Below, piece by piece: positions 1 to 7,700 of a stretch of 45,430 bases of DNA (position 1 is the stretch's first letter; every line of letters starts with the position of its first letter). The stretch is from positions 1-45,430 of the forward strand of contig JAAETT010000039.1 of the NCBI GenBank assembly GCA_024228115.1, read 5' to 3'. This stretch comes from a bacterium (lineage in GTDB: Bacteria; Myxococcota_A; UBA9160; UBA6930). A program made the translations under genes and the position numbers. The notes beneath the pieces are model-generated. The model did no database searches and was not told the origin of the DNA. It saw only the letters and a list, made by a program, of their open reading frames with translations.

Positions 1-113
1 AGCAACAAGGCTCCGCCGTCGGAGCTGCTGTGCTCCTGGTCGAAGGCGGCCACGACGGGCTTCGAGATCAAGTCGGGAAAGGTGACAGTCTGTGCGGTAG
101 TATCCGGCTTCAT
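1..113 (-). CDS. IS1380-family transposase, N-terminal fragment (runs off window)
   Basis: Reading leftward from an ATG at 111-113, 37 codons stay open to the window edge. The peptide begins MKPDTTAQTVTFPDL and continues with FDQEHSSSDGGALL. A short polar start followed by a phenylalanine-aspartate and SSDGGALL block is the characteristic N-terminus of IS1380-family DDE transposases. The catalytic residues would lie outside the window, so an intact element cannot be told from a remnant. The gene points away from the neighbouring acyltransferase, whose stop codon is about 100 bases to the right. The plus-strand frame across the same DNA is also open but shows no recognisable protein. Confidence 0.7.
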   Translation of the reverse strand, partial: MKPDTTAQTVTFPDLISKPVVAAFDQEHSSSDGGALL

Positions 114-175
114 GAAGGGGCCCTTGTTGAGGGGAAACGCGTGTCGCAACTCGTTTCTACCGCAACTGGGGCCTT
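1..175 (-). mobile_element. Right-hand end of an IS1380-like insertion sequence (boundary approximate)
   Basis: The 5' end of the transposase gene and about 60 bases of leader form the visible end of the element. On the minus strand a run starting CCCCAGTTGCGG near 155-170 is a plausible terminal repeat start. The partner repeat and the target duplication lie outside the window, so the edge is a guess. The element sits just downstream of the acyltransferase stop at 216-218. Confidence 0.4.
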
Positions 176-215
176 CTTCAATTCAAGACCACGACTTCTT
201 CATGAATTATTCGCG

Positions 216-1187
216 CTAGTACGGGTGCCGCTCGCCTTCCGGCTGGGTGCGCCAGCGGCGGTGGATCCAGATCCAGTGATCCGGCGCCTCCCGGATGGCG
301 TCTTCGATGGGACGGGTCATGCGGTGTGCGTTCTCGTGCAACGCAGCGGCTTTGTCGTCTCCCTCGTCGACGAGTTCGATGGGCGGGCCGAAACGTGCAA
401 CGTGGTGGATGCCATCTGGCTGCCGATACAGGAAGACCGGGATCACGGGGCAACCGGTACGCATGGCGATCCTCGGCGGGCCATCCCGGGTGCAGGCCAG
501 GCGCCCGAAGAAGGGCACGAACACGCCCTCGCGCCGGCGGCAATTCTGGTCATAGGGCATGGCGAGAACGCGACCATTCCTCAGACCGGTGAGTGCTGCA
601 CGAGCCGCGTTGCCCCGTGGCAGCAACTCGGCTCCACTATCACCACGCATCTGACCTAACAATGCATTCAGAATCGGGTTTTCTCGTGGACGATGGACCA
701 CGGCAGCAGGCACATCGCGGGCGACCATCGCAGCCGCAAGAATTTCCCAGGATCCGAAATGAGCGGTCAGGACCACGACCCCTCCGTTCCTCGAGGCCTT
801 GCGAGCGGCTTCCAGATGCTCGAAGCCTTCGACGCTCACGCGCTCTCGCAGCGCTTCCCGGCTCAGTGAGCCGACGCGGGCGAACTCAGCCAGGCCGCGG
901 CCCAGATTCGCGAAGGATCGCACCATCACATCGCGACGCTTCTCATCACTCCAATCGGGGAAGGCGATGCGAAGGTTCAACATGGCGTCTGCGGTGCGGG
1001 GGCCCCGAAGACGGGCGTAGCCAGCTCCGAATGCTGCGGCCAAACCCAGCGCTGCTCGATCCGGGACGAGACGAAGCAGCCCCAGGACGGCCCTCACCAG
1101 CACTGCAGCCATGCGGTCAGCGAGGCTCGGGTGTTCGCCGTGGCCGTTGGGGCTGGAGGGCGGAGGTGCGGCCTCCGCTGGACTCAC
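216..1187 (-). CDS. Lysophospholipid acyltransferase, LpxL/HtrB family
   Basis: A 323-residue acyltransferase of the lipid A lauroyl/myristoyltransferase fold, which moves an acyl chain from ACP or CoA to a lipid acceptor at the inner membrane. A hydrophobic N-terminal stretch (AVLGLLRLVPDRAALGLAAA) is followed by the family block with HFGSWE, an HX4(D/E) catalytic motif, and later FFGRLACTRDGPPRIA and the C-terminal WIWIHRRW, typical of this family. The start is taken as the GTG at 1187, which overlaps the upstream gene's TGA as GTGA; the longer open frame upstream is only the shadow of that gene. The acceptor cannot be told from sequence: lipid A, ornithine lipid and other polar lipids are all possible. 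Confidence 0.85.
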   Translation of the reverse strand: MSPAEAAPPPSSPNGHGEHPSLADRMAAVLVRAVLGLLRLVPDRAALGLAAAFGAGYARLRGPRTADAMLNLRIAFPDWSDEKRRDVMVRSFANLGRGLAEFARVGSLSREALRERVSVEGFEHLEAARKASRNGGVVVLTAHFGSWEILAAAMVARDVPAAVVHRPRENPILNALLGQMRGDSGAELLPRGNAARAALTGLRNGRVLAMPYDQNCRRREGVFVPFFGRLACTRDGPPRIAMRTGCPVIPVFLYRQPDGIHHVARFGPPIELVDEGDDKAAALHENAHRMTRPIEDAIREAPDHWIWIHRRWRTQPEGERHPY

Positions 1188-1765
1188 AGCGCCTCCAGCC
1201 AGCCGAGTTCCACTTCCTTGAGTTCCCCCCACACTTCCCGATCGATGGCGCGGTAGCGATCGATGGCCTCGTCGTAGCGATCCGGCGCGCCTTCGGCCTC
1301 GGCGATCTCGCGGGCCTTCTGCCGTACCCAATCGATATGCCAACCCTCATCCTTGGTCACCGAACGCAGCACTTCGAGCGTGCGCTCGGGAACGCCCTCG
1401 AGCTTCAGGTGTTCCTGGTAGCGCTTGAGTGCCCGCTGCTCGACGACCACCGTGAGTGACAGGAGATCGATGGGCTTCCTGGGAAGACCCGCGCGCTTGC
1501 CGATCCGCACCTGGTAGCCATCGGTGATCGGCACCGGCGCCCGACCGAGTTCCTTGATCCGTTCGGTCCACAGCCAGGCGTGGCGCGTCTCGTCGGACAG
1601 ATGCTCGGAGAGAAGCATCTGGGATTCGTCGTCCTTCAGGATGCGGAGGAGCCGATAGACCAGGTTGGAACCGCGTAGCTCGGCATCGCGGTAGTAGGAG
1701 TAGATCCGGACCTCCATATCGACGCTGTCCGTGGGAGCCGGGAGTGTTTCACTTGCAGCCGCCAT
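1184..1765 (-). CDS. Ferritin-like diiron protein
   Basis: A 193-residue, mostly helical protein with the complete spacing of a four-helix diiron site: E29, E59xxH62 (DETRHAW), E109 (VVEQRALKRYQEH) and E140xxH143 (KDEGWHIDW). This suits a ferritin-like superfamily oxygenase, oxidase or iron-binding protein. It lacks signal peptide or membrane segments, so it should be cytoplasmic. The start is the ATG at 1765 (MAAASETLP); the 33 upstream in-frame residues are proline- and arginine-rich and look non-coding. It overlaps the acyltransferase by GTGA, so the two are probably translationally coupled, which hints at lipid modification such as hydroxylation or desaturation. That role is inference. 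Confidence 0.75.
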   Translation of the reverse strand: MAAASETLPAPTDSVDMEVRIYSYYRDAELRGSNLVYRLLRILKDDESQMLLSEHLSDETRHAWLWTERIKELGRAPVPITDGYQVRIGKRAGLPRKPIDLLSLTVVVEQRALKRYQEHLKLEGVPERTLEVLRSVTKDEGWHIDWVRQKAREIAEAEGAPDRYDEAIDRYRAIDREVWGELKEVELGWLEAL

Positions 1766-1884
1766 GCCTCGTACCTGCCTCGCGTTGGGCCGGAAGTTCC
1801 CCGACCGTGCGGGGGGAACCGGCTGAGGGGACGATAGCCTGCCCGCTGGGGGCAGTCGAAGCAAGCCGAGAGGTTTTCACCTCG

Positions 1885-2325
1885 CTAGAACTCGCGCTCC
1901 ATCACGACATGGGGGCCGATCCCCGGAAGATCGAATTCGGGCCCGATCCGGTGGAAGCCGTGTCGGTCGTAGAACCGGGCCGCAGAGAGCCGGGCGTTGC
2001 ACCAGACCCGTTCGCCGCCGGCTGCAGACATCTTCTCCAATGCGACTTTCAGGAGCCGGGCTCCAATTCCGTGCCCCCGGTCGTCCGACGCGATGGCCAT
2101 TCCGCGCAATCGATAGGAGCCGCGCGCCCTGCCGCTCTCCTCTCGCTCTTCCAGGGAGAGCGTGATCGTGCCGACCACATCAACGCCTCGATAGGCCGCC
2201 AGATGAAAGCTGCCAGGCGCCTCGTCGCCCGGATAGATCAATTCTTCCGGCGCCTGATTCGGGCGCAGTACTTGCTGACGCAAAGCGCGAGTCAGCTCGG
2301 CGGGGACGGATCGGATCTCGATCAT
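1885..2325 (-). CDS. GNAT-family N-acetyltransferase
   Basis: A 146-residue single-domain GNAT protein. The acetyl-CoA pyrophosphate loop is visible as ASDDRGHGIGARLL (the R/QxxGxG/A pattern), followed by the helix LLKVALEKMSAAGG and the usual late motif ARLSAARFYDRHGFHRIG. The substrate is unknown. The ATG at 2325 overlaps the folB stop as ATGA, so it is the second gene of a folB-GNAT pair. A much longer frame upstream is the antisense of the aminotransferase and is not coding. A small GAGGT-TTTC-ACCTC hairpin (1870-1883) follows the stop on the transcript side. Confidence 0.85.
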   Translation of the reverse strand: MIEIRSVPAELTRALRQQVLRPNQAPEELIYPGDEAPGSFHLAAYRGVDVVGTITLSLEEREESGRARGSYRLRGMAIASDDRGHGIGARLLKVALEKMSAAGGERVWCNARLSAARFYDRHGFHRIGPEFDLPGIGPHVVMEREF

Positions 2326-2690
2326 TCCCTTTCGCGGCGAATGCGGATGCCCGCATGCTCGAGCACCGCGGCGATCGGCGAGGGCTTGCGCACGGTGACG
2401 GTCACGGCGTCTACGCCGAATTTGTCGAGCACGGCGTCGGCGATCCGCTGGCCCAGGGCTTCGACCAGCTTGTGCTCCTGGTTCGAGGCCACGTCCGCAG
2501 CGATCTCGAAGATGCGCTTGTAGTGGATCGTCTGCTGAATGCGATCGCTGCGGCCGGCGGCGCGTAGATCCGTCTCGATCTCCAGGTCGAGGCGGACCGG
2601 CCGGCGCATCTTTCGCTCGGCGGCGGTCACGCCCAGGGCAGCAGGCACCTGGATGCCTTCCAACAGAATCGTATCGGGGTGATCGCTCAT
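2322..2690 (-). CDS. folB: Dihydroneopterin aldolase FolB
   Basis: A 122-residue protein of the small tunnelling-fold FolB family, which cleaves 7,8-dihydroneopterin to 6-hydroxymethyl-dihydropterin and glycolaldehyde in folate synthesis. Family features are the N-terminal ILLEGIQVPAALGVTAAER, the middle HYKRIFEIAADV, LVEALGQRIADAVL and the C-terminal VTVRKPSPI with the conserved lysine-proline. The start at 2690 is preceded by a good GGAGG ribosome site; the in-frame extension upstream crosses the divergent promoter. Ends in an ATGA overlap with the GNAT gene. Confidence 0.88.
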   Translation of the reverse strand: MSDHPDTILLEGIQVPAALGVTAAERKMRRPVRLDLEIETDLRAAGRSDRIQQTIHYKRIFEIAADVASNQEHKLVEALGQRIADAVLDKFGVDAVTVTVRKPSPIAAVLEHAGIRIRRERE

Positions 2691-2715
2691 GGGACCTCCG
2701 GCGGGAGCTGACGAG

Positions 2716-2736
2716 AAGGGGTACAAAGTATCCCTT
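2716..2736. promoter_or_regulatory. Near-perfect inverted repeat between folB and the aminotransferase
   Basis: In the 68-base divergent gap, AAGGGGTAC (2716-2724), AAA, then GTATCCCTT (2728-2736) form 9-base arms with one mismatch that is a possible G-T pair. It sits between the two start codons, where an operator for either gene would be expected. No regulator gene is adjacent, so this is only a candidate. Confidence 0.35.
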
Positions 2737-2758
2737 TCCAAGGCCCAAGGAGCACCCC

Positions 2759-3943
2759 ATGACCCTCGACGAGATCCAGCGGAGGGAGGCGCGCCACTTC
2801 CTACCGGTCGTGAACCGCATGCCGGTCGCGTTGGTAGAGGGGCGTGGATCTCGCGTGACGGACGTCGACGGCCGGGAATACGTCGATCTGACCGCGGGAT
2901 GGGGCGTGTGCTCGATCGGCCATTGCCATCCCGTCCTCGTGGAGGCCATCTCCGAACAGGCCGGCCGGCTGATGCAGACCACGAACCTCTTCTACACCCT
3001 GCCCCAGCTGGACGCTGCAGAGGCCCTGACCGGGCTCTCGCCTGCCGAACTCAGCCGGGTCTTCTTCGTGAACTCCGGCACCGAGGCGGTGGAGGGCATC
3101 CTCAAGCTCGCCCATCGGGCGACGGGGCGAAGCAAATTCGTCTCGACGACCGGATCCTTCCACGGCCGGACGCTCGGCGCTCTGGCCGTGATCGGCCAGG
3201 CCAAGCATCGCGACCCCTACCAGGATCTCCTGCCGGAACCCGTCACCGTGCCTTTCGGGGATGGCGACGCTGCCATCGCGGCGATCGACGGGCAGACGGC
3301 TGCCATCATCATCGAACCCGTACAGGGAGAGGGAGGCGTCAACACTCCCCCGGCCGGCTATCTCGCGCGGCTGCGGAAACGCTGTACGGAGACCGGCGCG
3401 CTGTTGATCTTCGACGAAGTGCAGACCGGCATCGGCCGCACCGGACGTATGCTGGCCCTCGAACACGAAGGCGTCGTTCCGGATGCGCTGACCCTTGGCA
3501 AAGGCCTCGGGGGAGGTTTCCCGGTCGCCGCGTTCCTATGCAGCGAAGGTGTCGCCGAGACGGTCACGCCAGGCGACCACGGCGGAACCTACATCGGCAG
3601 TCCCCTGGCCACCGCGGCGGTCAACGCCGTGCTGAAGGTCGTCGACGATGAGAAACTCGTGCAGCGCTCCGCCGAGCTCGGCGAAAAGCTGGGCGCCCGC
3701 CTACGCGCCTACGCCGACGCCCACCCGGACAAAGCAGAAGGCGAACGGGGCCAGGGTCTCCTGCGGGGCCTCGTGCTGCGCAACACCGAGTACGCCGGAA
3801 CCATCCCCCGACGCGCCCTCGAACAGGGCATCCTGATCAATGTGACCGCCGGCAACGTGATGCGCTTCTTCCCAGCCCTCAACATTCCCGAAGACGACCT
3901 CTTCGAATCCCTCGAAAGCCTGCTAGCCCTGATAAGTCAATAA
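2759..3943 (+). CDS. Class III aminotransferase, ArgD-like (acetylornithine/aspartate aminotransferase family)
   Basis: A 394-residue PLP-dependent fold-type I aminotransferase. Motifs in order: LTAGWGVCSIGHCHP near 45-58, NSGTEAVEGILKLAHRATGR at 105-124, the aromatic-stacking SFHGRTLGAL, the PLP-ring aspartate D219 in IFDEVQTGIGRTG, and the Schiff-base lysine K248 in TLGKGLGGGFP. The overall pattern is closest to acetylornithine/succinyldiaminopimelate aminotransferases. There are no arginine genes nearby, so other omega-amino donors remain possible. The start has an AAGGAG site 7 bases upstream. The stop overlaps the convergent map gene by seven bases. Confidence 0.85.
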   Translation: MTLDEIQRREARHFLPVVNRMPVALVEGRGSRVTDVDGREYVDLTAGWGVCSIGHCHPVLVEAISEQAGRLMQTTNLFYTLPQLDAAEALTGLSPAELSRVFFVNSGTEAVEGILKLAHRATGRSKFVSTTGSFHGRTLGALAVIGQAKHRDPYQDLLPEPVTVPFGDGDAAIAAIDGQTAAIIIEPVQGEGGVNTPPAGYLARLRKRCTETGALLIFDEVQTGIGRTGRMLALEHEGVVPDALTLGKGLGGGFPVAAFLCSEGVAETVTPGDHGGTYIGSPLATAAVNAVLKVVDDEKLVQRSAELGEKLGARLRAYADAHPDKAEGERGQGLLRGLVLRNTEYAGTIPRRALEQGILINVTAGNVMRFFPALNIPEDDLFESLESLLALISQ

Positions 3944-4752
3944 CGGGGACGGGTCAGTACTTCGGCGCCGTCGTCGGTGACGAGGATGGTGTGCTCCCAT
4001 TGAGCGGAGAGCTTTCCGTCGACGGTGACGGCGGTCCAGCCGTCGTCGAGAATTTCGGTCTTCCACTGGCCGAGGTTGATCATGGGCTCGATCGTGAAGG
4101 TCATGCCAGCGCGCAGGCGCATGCCGGTGCCCGGGGTGCCGTAGTGAAGAATCGATGGCGGAGTATGGAAGACGCGGCCCGTGCCATGGCCCGTAAACTC
4201 GCGGACGACTTCGTAGCCCTGAGCTTCGGCAAACGTCTGGATGGCGTGTCCGATATCACCGACCCGGCTGCCATCCTTCACCGTCCGGATGCCGAGCCAC
4301 ATCGCATGCCATGTGTCCTTGACCAACCGCCGTGCCACGGGTGAGACGTCGCCGATCATGAAGGTGCGGGACGAATCGCCATGCCAGCCGTCCAGCAGCG
4401 GGGTGACATCGACGTTCACGATATCGCCTTCGCGAAGCACGCGTCCCTCGTCGGGAATGCCGTGACAAACCACATCATTCACCGATGTGCAGCAATGGCC
4501 CGGGAAGGGAGGCGTGCCGTGGTTCACGTAGCCATAAGGCGCACTGGTCGCCCCGGCGGCGCGGGTCATTTCGTCCACGACCCGGTCCACCGCTGCGGTC
4601 GTCACGCCGGGCCCGATCATCTCGGCCACCCCGTCCAGGATTTCGCAGGCCAAGCGCCCAGCGGTGCGCATGCCGTCTGCTTCCCCAGGCGAGAGGATGG
4701 GGCAGGGCGACTTTGAGCGGCTCGAACGGGCCTTTTTCTTGTTCTTCTTCAT
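3937..4752 (-). CDS. map: Type I methionine aminopeptidase
   Basis: A 271-residue cytosolic metalloprotease that removes the initiator methionine. The pita-bread metal ligands are visible: aspartates in NVDVTP and HGDSSRTF, histidine in TGHGTGRVFH, and glutamates in FTIEPM and QWEHTIL. The substrate-pocket segment YGYVNHGTPPFPGHCCTSVNDVVCHGIP is classic for MetAP I. A lysine-rich tail (MKKNKKKARSSRSK) precedes the catalytic domain and could bind ribosomal RNA. The ATG at 4752 lies 42 bases after the carboxylase stop, and a small GGGGG/CCCCC hairpin (4775-4790) sits between them; a TTG at 4785 is an alternative start. Confidence 0.9.
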   Translation of the reverse strand: MKKNKKKARSSRSKSPCPILSPGEADGMRTAGRLACEILDGVAEMIGPGVTTAAVDRVVDEMTRAAGATSAPYGYVNHGTPPFPGHCCTSVNDVVCHGIPDEGRVLREGDIVNVDVTPLLDGWHGDSSRTFMIGDVSPVARRLVKDTWHAMWLGIRTVKDGSRVGDIGHAIQTFAEAQGYEVVREFTGHGTGRVFHTPPSILHYGTPGTGMRLRAGMTFTIEPMINLGQWKTEILDDGWTAVTVDGKLSAQWEHTILVTDDGAEVLTRPRY

Positions 4753-4794
4753 GCGCACCGGGGGAGGGAGGATAGGGGGCGCCAACCCCCTTGC

Positions 4795-7700
4795 CTACTG
4801 CTCGCCTTCCAGCTCTTCTCGCAACAGCCCGATGAGGTAGGGACGCATGCCCCCCGGCTGGACGATCGCCTCCAGGGAACCCACGTCCAGAGCGCGCTCG
4901 ACGGAGTGGACCCCGTCGAACTCCTCGGCCAATTCGGATTGCTTCTCCAGGGTGACATCGGCGAGGGTCTGGTCGTAGTTGGCGCGGCCGTTTTCGCTGC
5001 CCCGGCCCGAGCGCAACGCCCGGACCCGTTCGTCGGCGAGAGCCCGGGCCCGCACCTCTCGGCCGAAAACCACCTTCGCCGCCGGTCCTCCGCCGAGCAC
5101 CGAGGCGAAGGAGCCCGAGAGGGCTGCCGCCCGGAGGCGCGGATTCAACTCCTGGGAGAACACGACGTAGGCGCCACCGTGGTAGCGCGAAACGACGAGG
5201 AAGAGGATCGGCCCGTCGAAGTTCACGACGGCCCGCGCGATTTCCGCGCCGTACTCGAGTTGCAGCTTGCGCATCGATTCCGGCGACCCGTCGAAGCCGG
5301 AGAGATTCGCCAGGATCACGACCGGCCGGTTGCCGCTGGCCGCATTGAGGGCCCGCGCCATCTTCTTGGACGAAAGCGGAAACAGCGTGCCGCCGGTCCA
5401 GGTATTCGGGCCGTCCGCGGGCAGATAGCCCTCACGCGTGATCCCCTGGCTCTCGATGCCAACCAGGCAGACTGGCGTCCCTCCCAGATGCGCATCCCAG
5501 ACGACCGCCATCTCTGCGCCCACCCATCCTCGCCAGCGCTCGAGGTGCCCACCGTCGCGATCGACGACCGCCTCCATCAGGGGGCGCATGGGGAAGGGAC
5601 GTTTGCGTCCGGGATTGGTCGCATCGTCGAAGATCTCTCCAACGGTCGCGAAATCTACGCTTGCCGGGTCCAGCGTGACGTCCCGATCTTCCGGATCTCC
5701 ACTCTCGACCGAGCGGGGCCGTTTCTCTCCCGGCACGACGTAGCTGTAGCGATAGTGGTCGTAGAGAATTCGATAGGCATCGCCAAGATCGTTGGCGAAG
5801 TACTGGGCCTCGCCGTTTGGCCCCATGATCCGCTCGAAGCCCCCGATAGCCACCTCGTCCTCGGCAGATACTGCCCCCGATGCCTCGAGGGCTGCACGGC
5901 CAGTCAACACCATCGATGCGCCTTGGGTCATGACGAGCACGCCCTTCGTGTGCATCAACATCGTAGAGAGCGAATCCCAATAGCTCTGGGCGCCTACGTT
6001 CACGCCCGCCACGATCATATGCACCGTGCCACCCGCCTGGGTGAACTCCACGATGCGGCGCACGACCCGTGCCGTTGCATCCAGATTCTCGGTACCACTA
6101 TCCATCGCGATCCGCGCCCCGCTCGAAACGGGGATCCACTCGACGGGTACACGTAGCTCCCCGGCCAGATCGATCGCGGCTACGATGCGATCACATTCAG
6201 CGGAAGCCAACGATCCCATGCCTTGGGTCGGATCCGAGAGCACGACCACGCGCTTCATGCCCTCCGGAACTTTCTCCGTAGGCGTCGTCATCACGCCGAA
6301 CACGACGGAACAGACATTTCGGCCATACGGCCGTCCAGAGCAGGGCAATGCCCGCAGCGTTTCCGATTGCGGGTCTAGATCGTATTCGACGAAGCTCCCT
6401 GCCGGCAGGCGATCCTCCTGACGGCTGCCGGTGAGCATGCGAATGATCTCGTAGGGGTAGACCAGGCGCCGCCGCCGGGCCTCGACCACCCGACGCTCGT
6501 AGTCGTTGCGTGTCGAGAGTGCACCGTCGCGCGGCTCGCGCCACAAGATGGTCATGTTCGCGCCGGTGATGTCGGAGATCACGACCTCCGTGCCGCGGCT
6601 CGGCAGCTCGGGTGCGCCGCGATCGAGCAACCGCAACCGCACGACGACCTTCTCGAGCCCGAGGTTTCGCGTGGCCGGGGCCAACCGGCGAGAGAGCCGT
6701 TCGGCGATCTCAGCGTCCAGGAAGACCTCCGGAGCCACGTAGACCTGGATGCGATTCCATTGGAGCCGACGCTTGGGATCGCGATCCGTCAGCATGGTGC
6801 GAAGCGACCGGGTCGCCTCGAAGAACGTGTGTTCGAACGCGGCCATATGAAGAGCCGCCTCGCGGCCATCATCCGGAGAGCGACTGCGCATATCCGCCAG
6901 CACGATCAGTCGTTCGTCACCTTCGGCCTCTCGACTGCGGCCGTGAAAGCAGTAGATGTCCTCCGGCCCCTCGACACGCTCGAGTTCGAAGTGATCCAAT
7001 CGGTCCAGGTCGATCCGTGTCGCCGCCTCGGGGTGGATCCCGTGGTACGACTCATCGATGCGGAAGCCCGTCGGGGTTGGCACCCAGGTGCGATGCAGAG
7101 GCGCCGTTTCGTTGCGTACGCCGGTCAAGGTAAAACGGCCCGCCGGAAGCCCGCCGCCTAGCACTGCCTCCGCGGCCCGGCCCAACGCTTCGAGTTCACT
7201 ACCTTCGTCGGATACGGGAACGAAGAGTTCGATCGCGTGGACCGCCGGCCATTCGTGGCTTTCTCGCAGGGATGCTGCTGCCTTGACCAGTTCGCCGACC
7301 AGCTCGGAGGCGCGATCCCCATCGACAGTTCCCGCTAGCACGGTCCGTCCACCAGGGAACTCGACTCTCTCCACCCAATGGTCGCCGGCCCGTTGAGAGG
7401 CCTGGTCGAGGGGCGCTGCCGGGGAGTAGATGCGGCGGAGATGGCTGGCCAAGGCGATCGAGCGACGCCTCGAGTCCGGATCCCCGAGCCAGTGGCCGAC
7501 CCGGTCGAATACGGCACGCGGCGCGTCGGCCAGGTGAAAGAGCACTTCCTCCGGCGGCGCCGTGGGCGCGGATTCGGCGGCTTCGAGCCAGATCTTGACC
7601 TCTTTGGTCGTGCTTTCGGCAAGCCGTTCGATATCAGGCCGTTCGAAGAGCTGATAGCGCGCCAACGTTGCGGCGTCTGCGACAGCGTGGGAAACGAACC

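Noticed and set aside
1-219. Plus-strand open frame from the window edge to a TAG at 217
   Set aside because: The opposite strand encodes a recognisable IS1380 N-terminus; the plus frame's peptide has no familiar features.
1870-1883. GAGGT-TTTC-ACCTC hairpin after the GNAT stop
   Set aside because: Five-bp stem without a T tract; could be chance in a GC-rich gap.
4775-4790. GGGGG/CCCCC hairpin between the carboxylase and map
   Set aside because: Only five base pairs, no T tract, and map seems to be read through from the same transcript; too weak to call a terminator.
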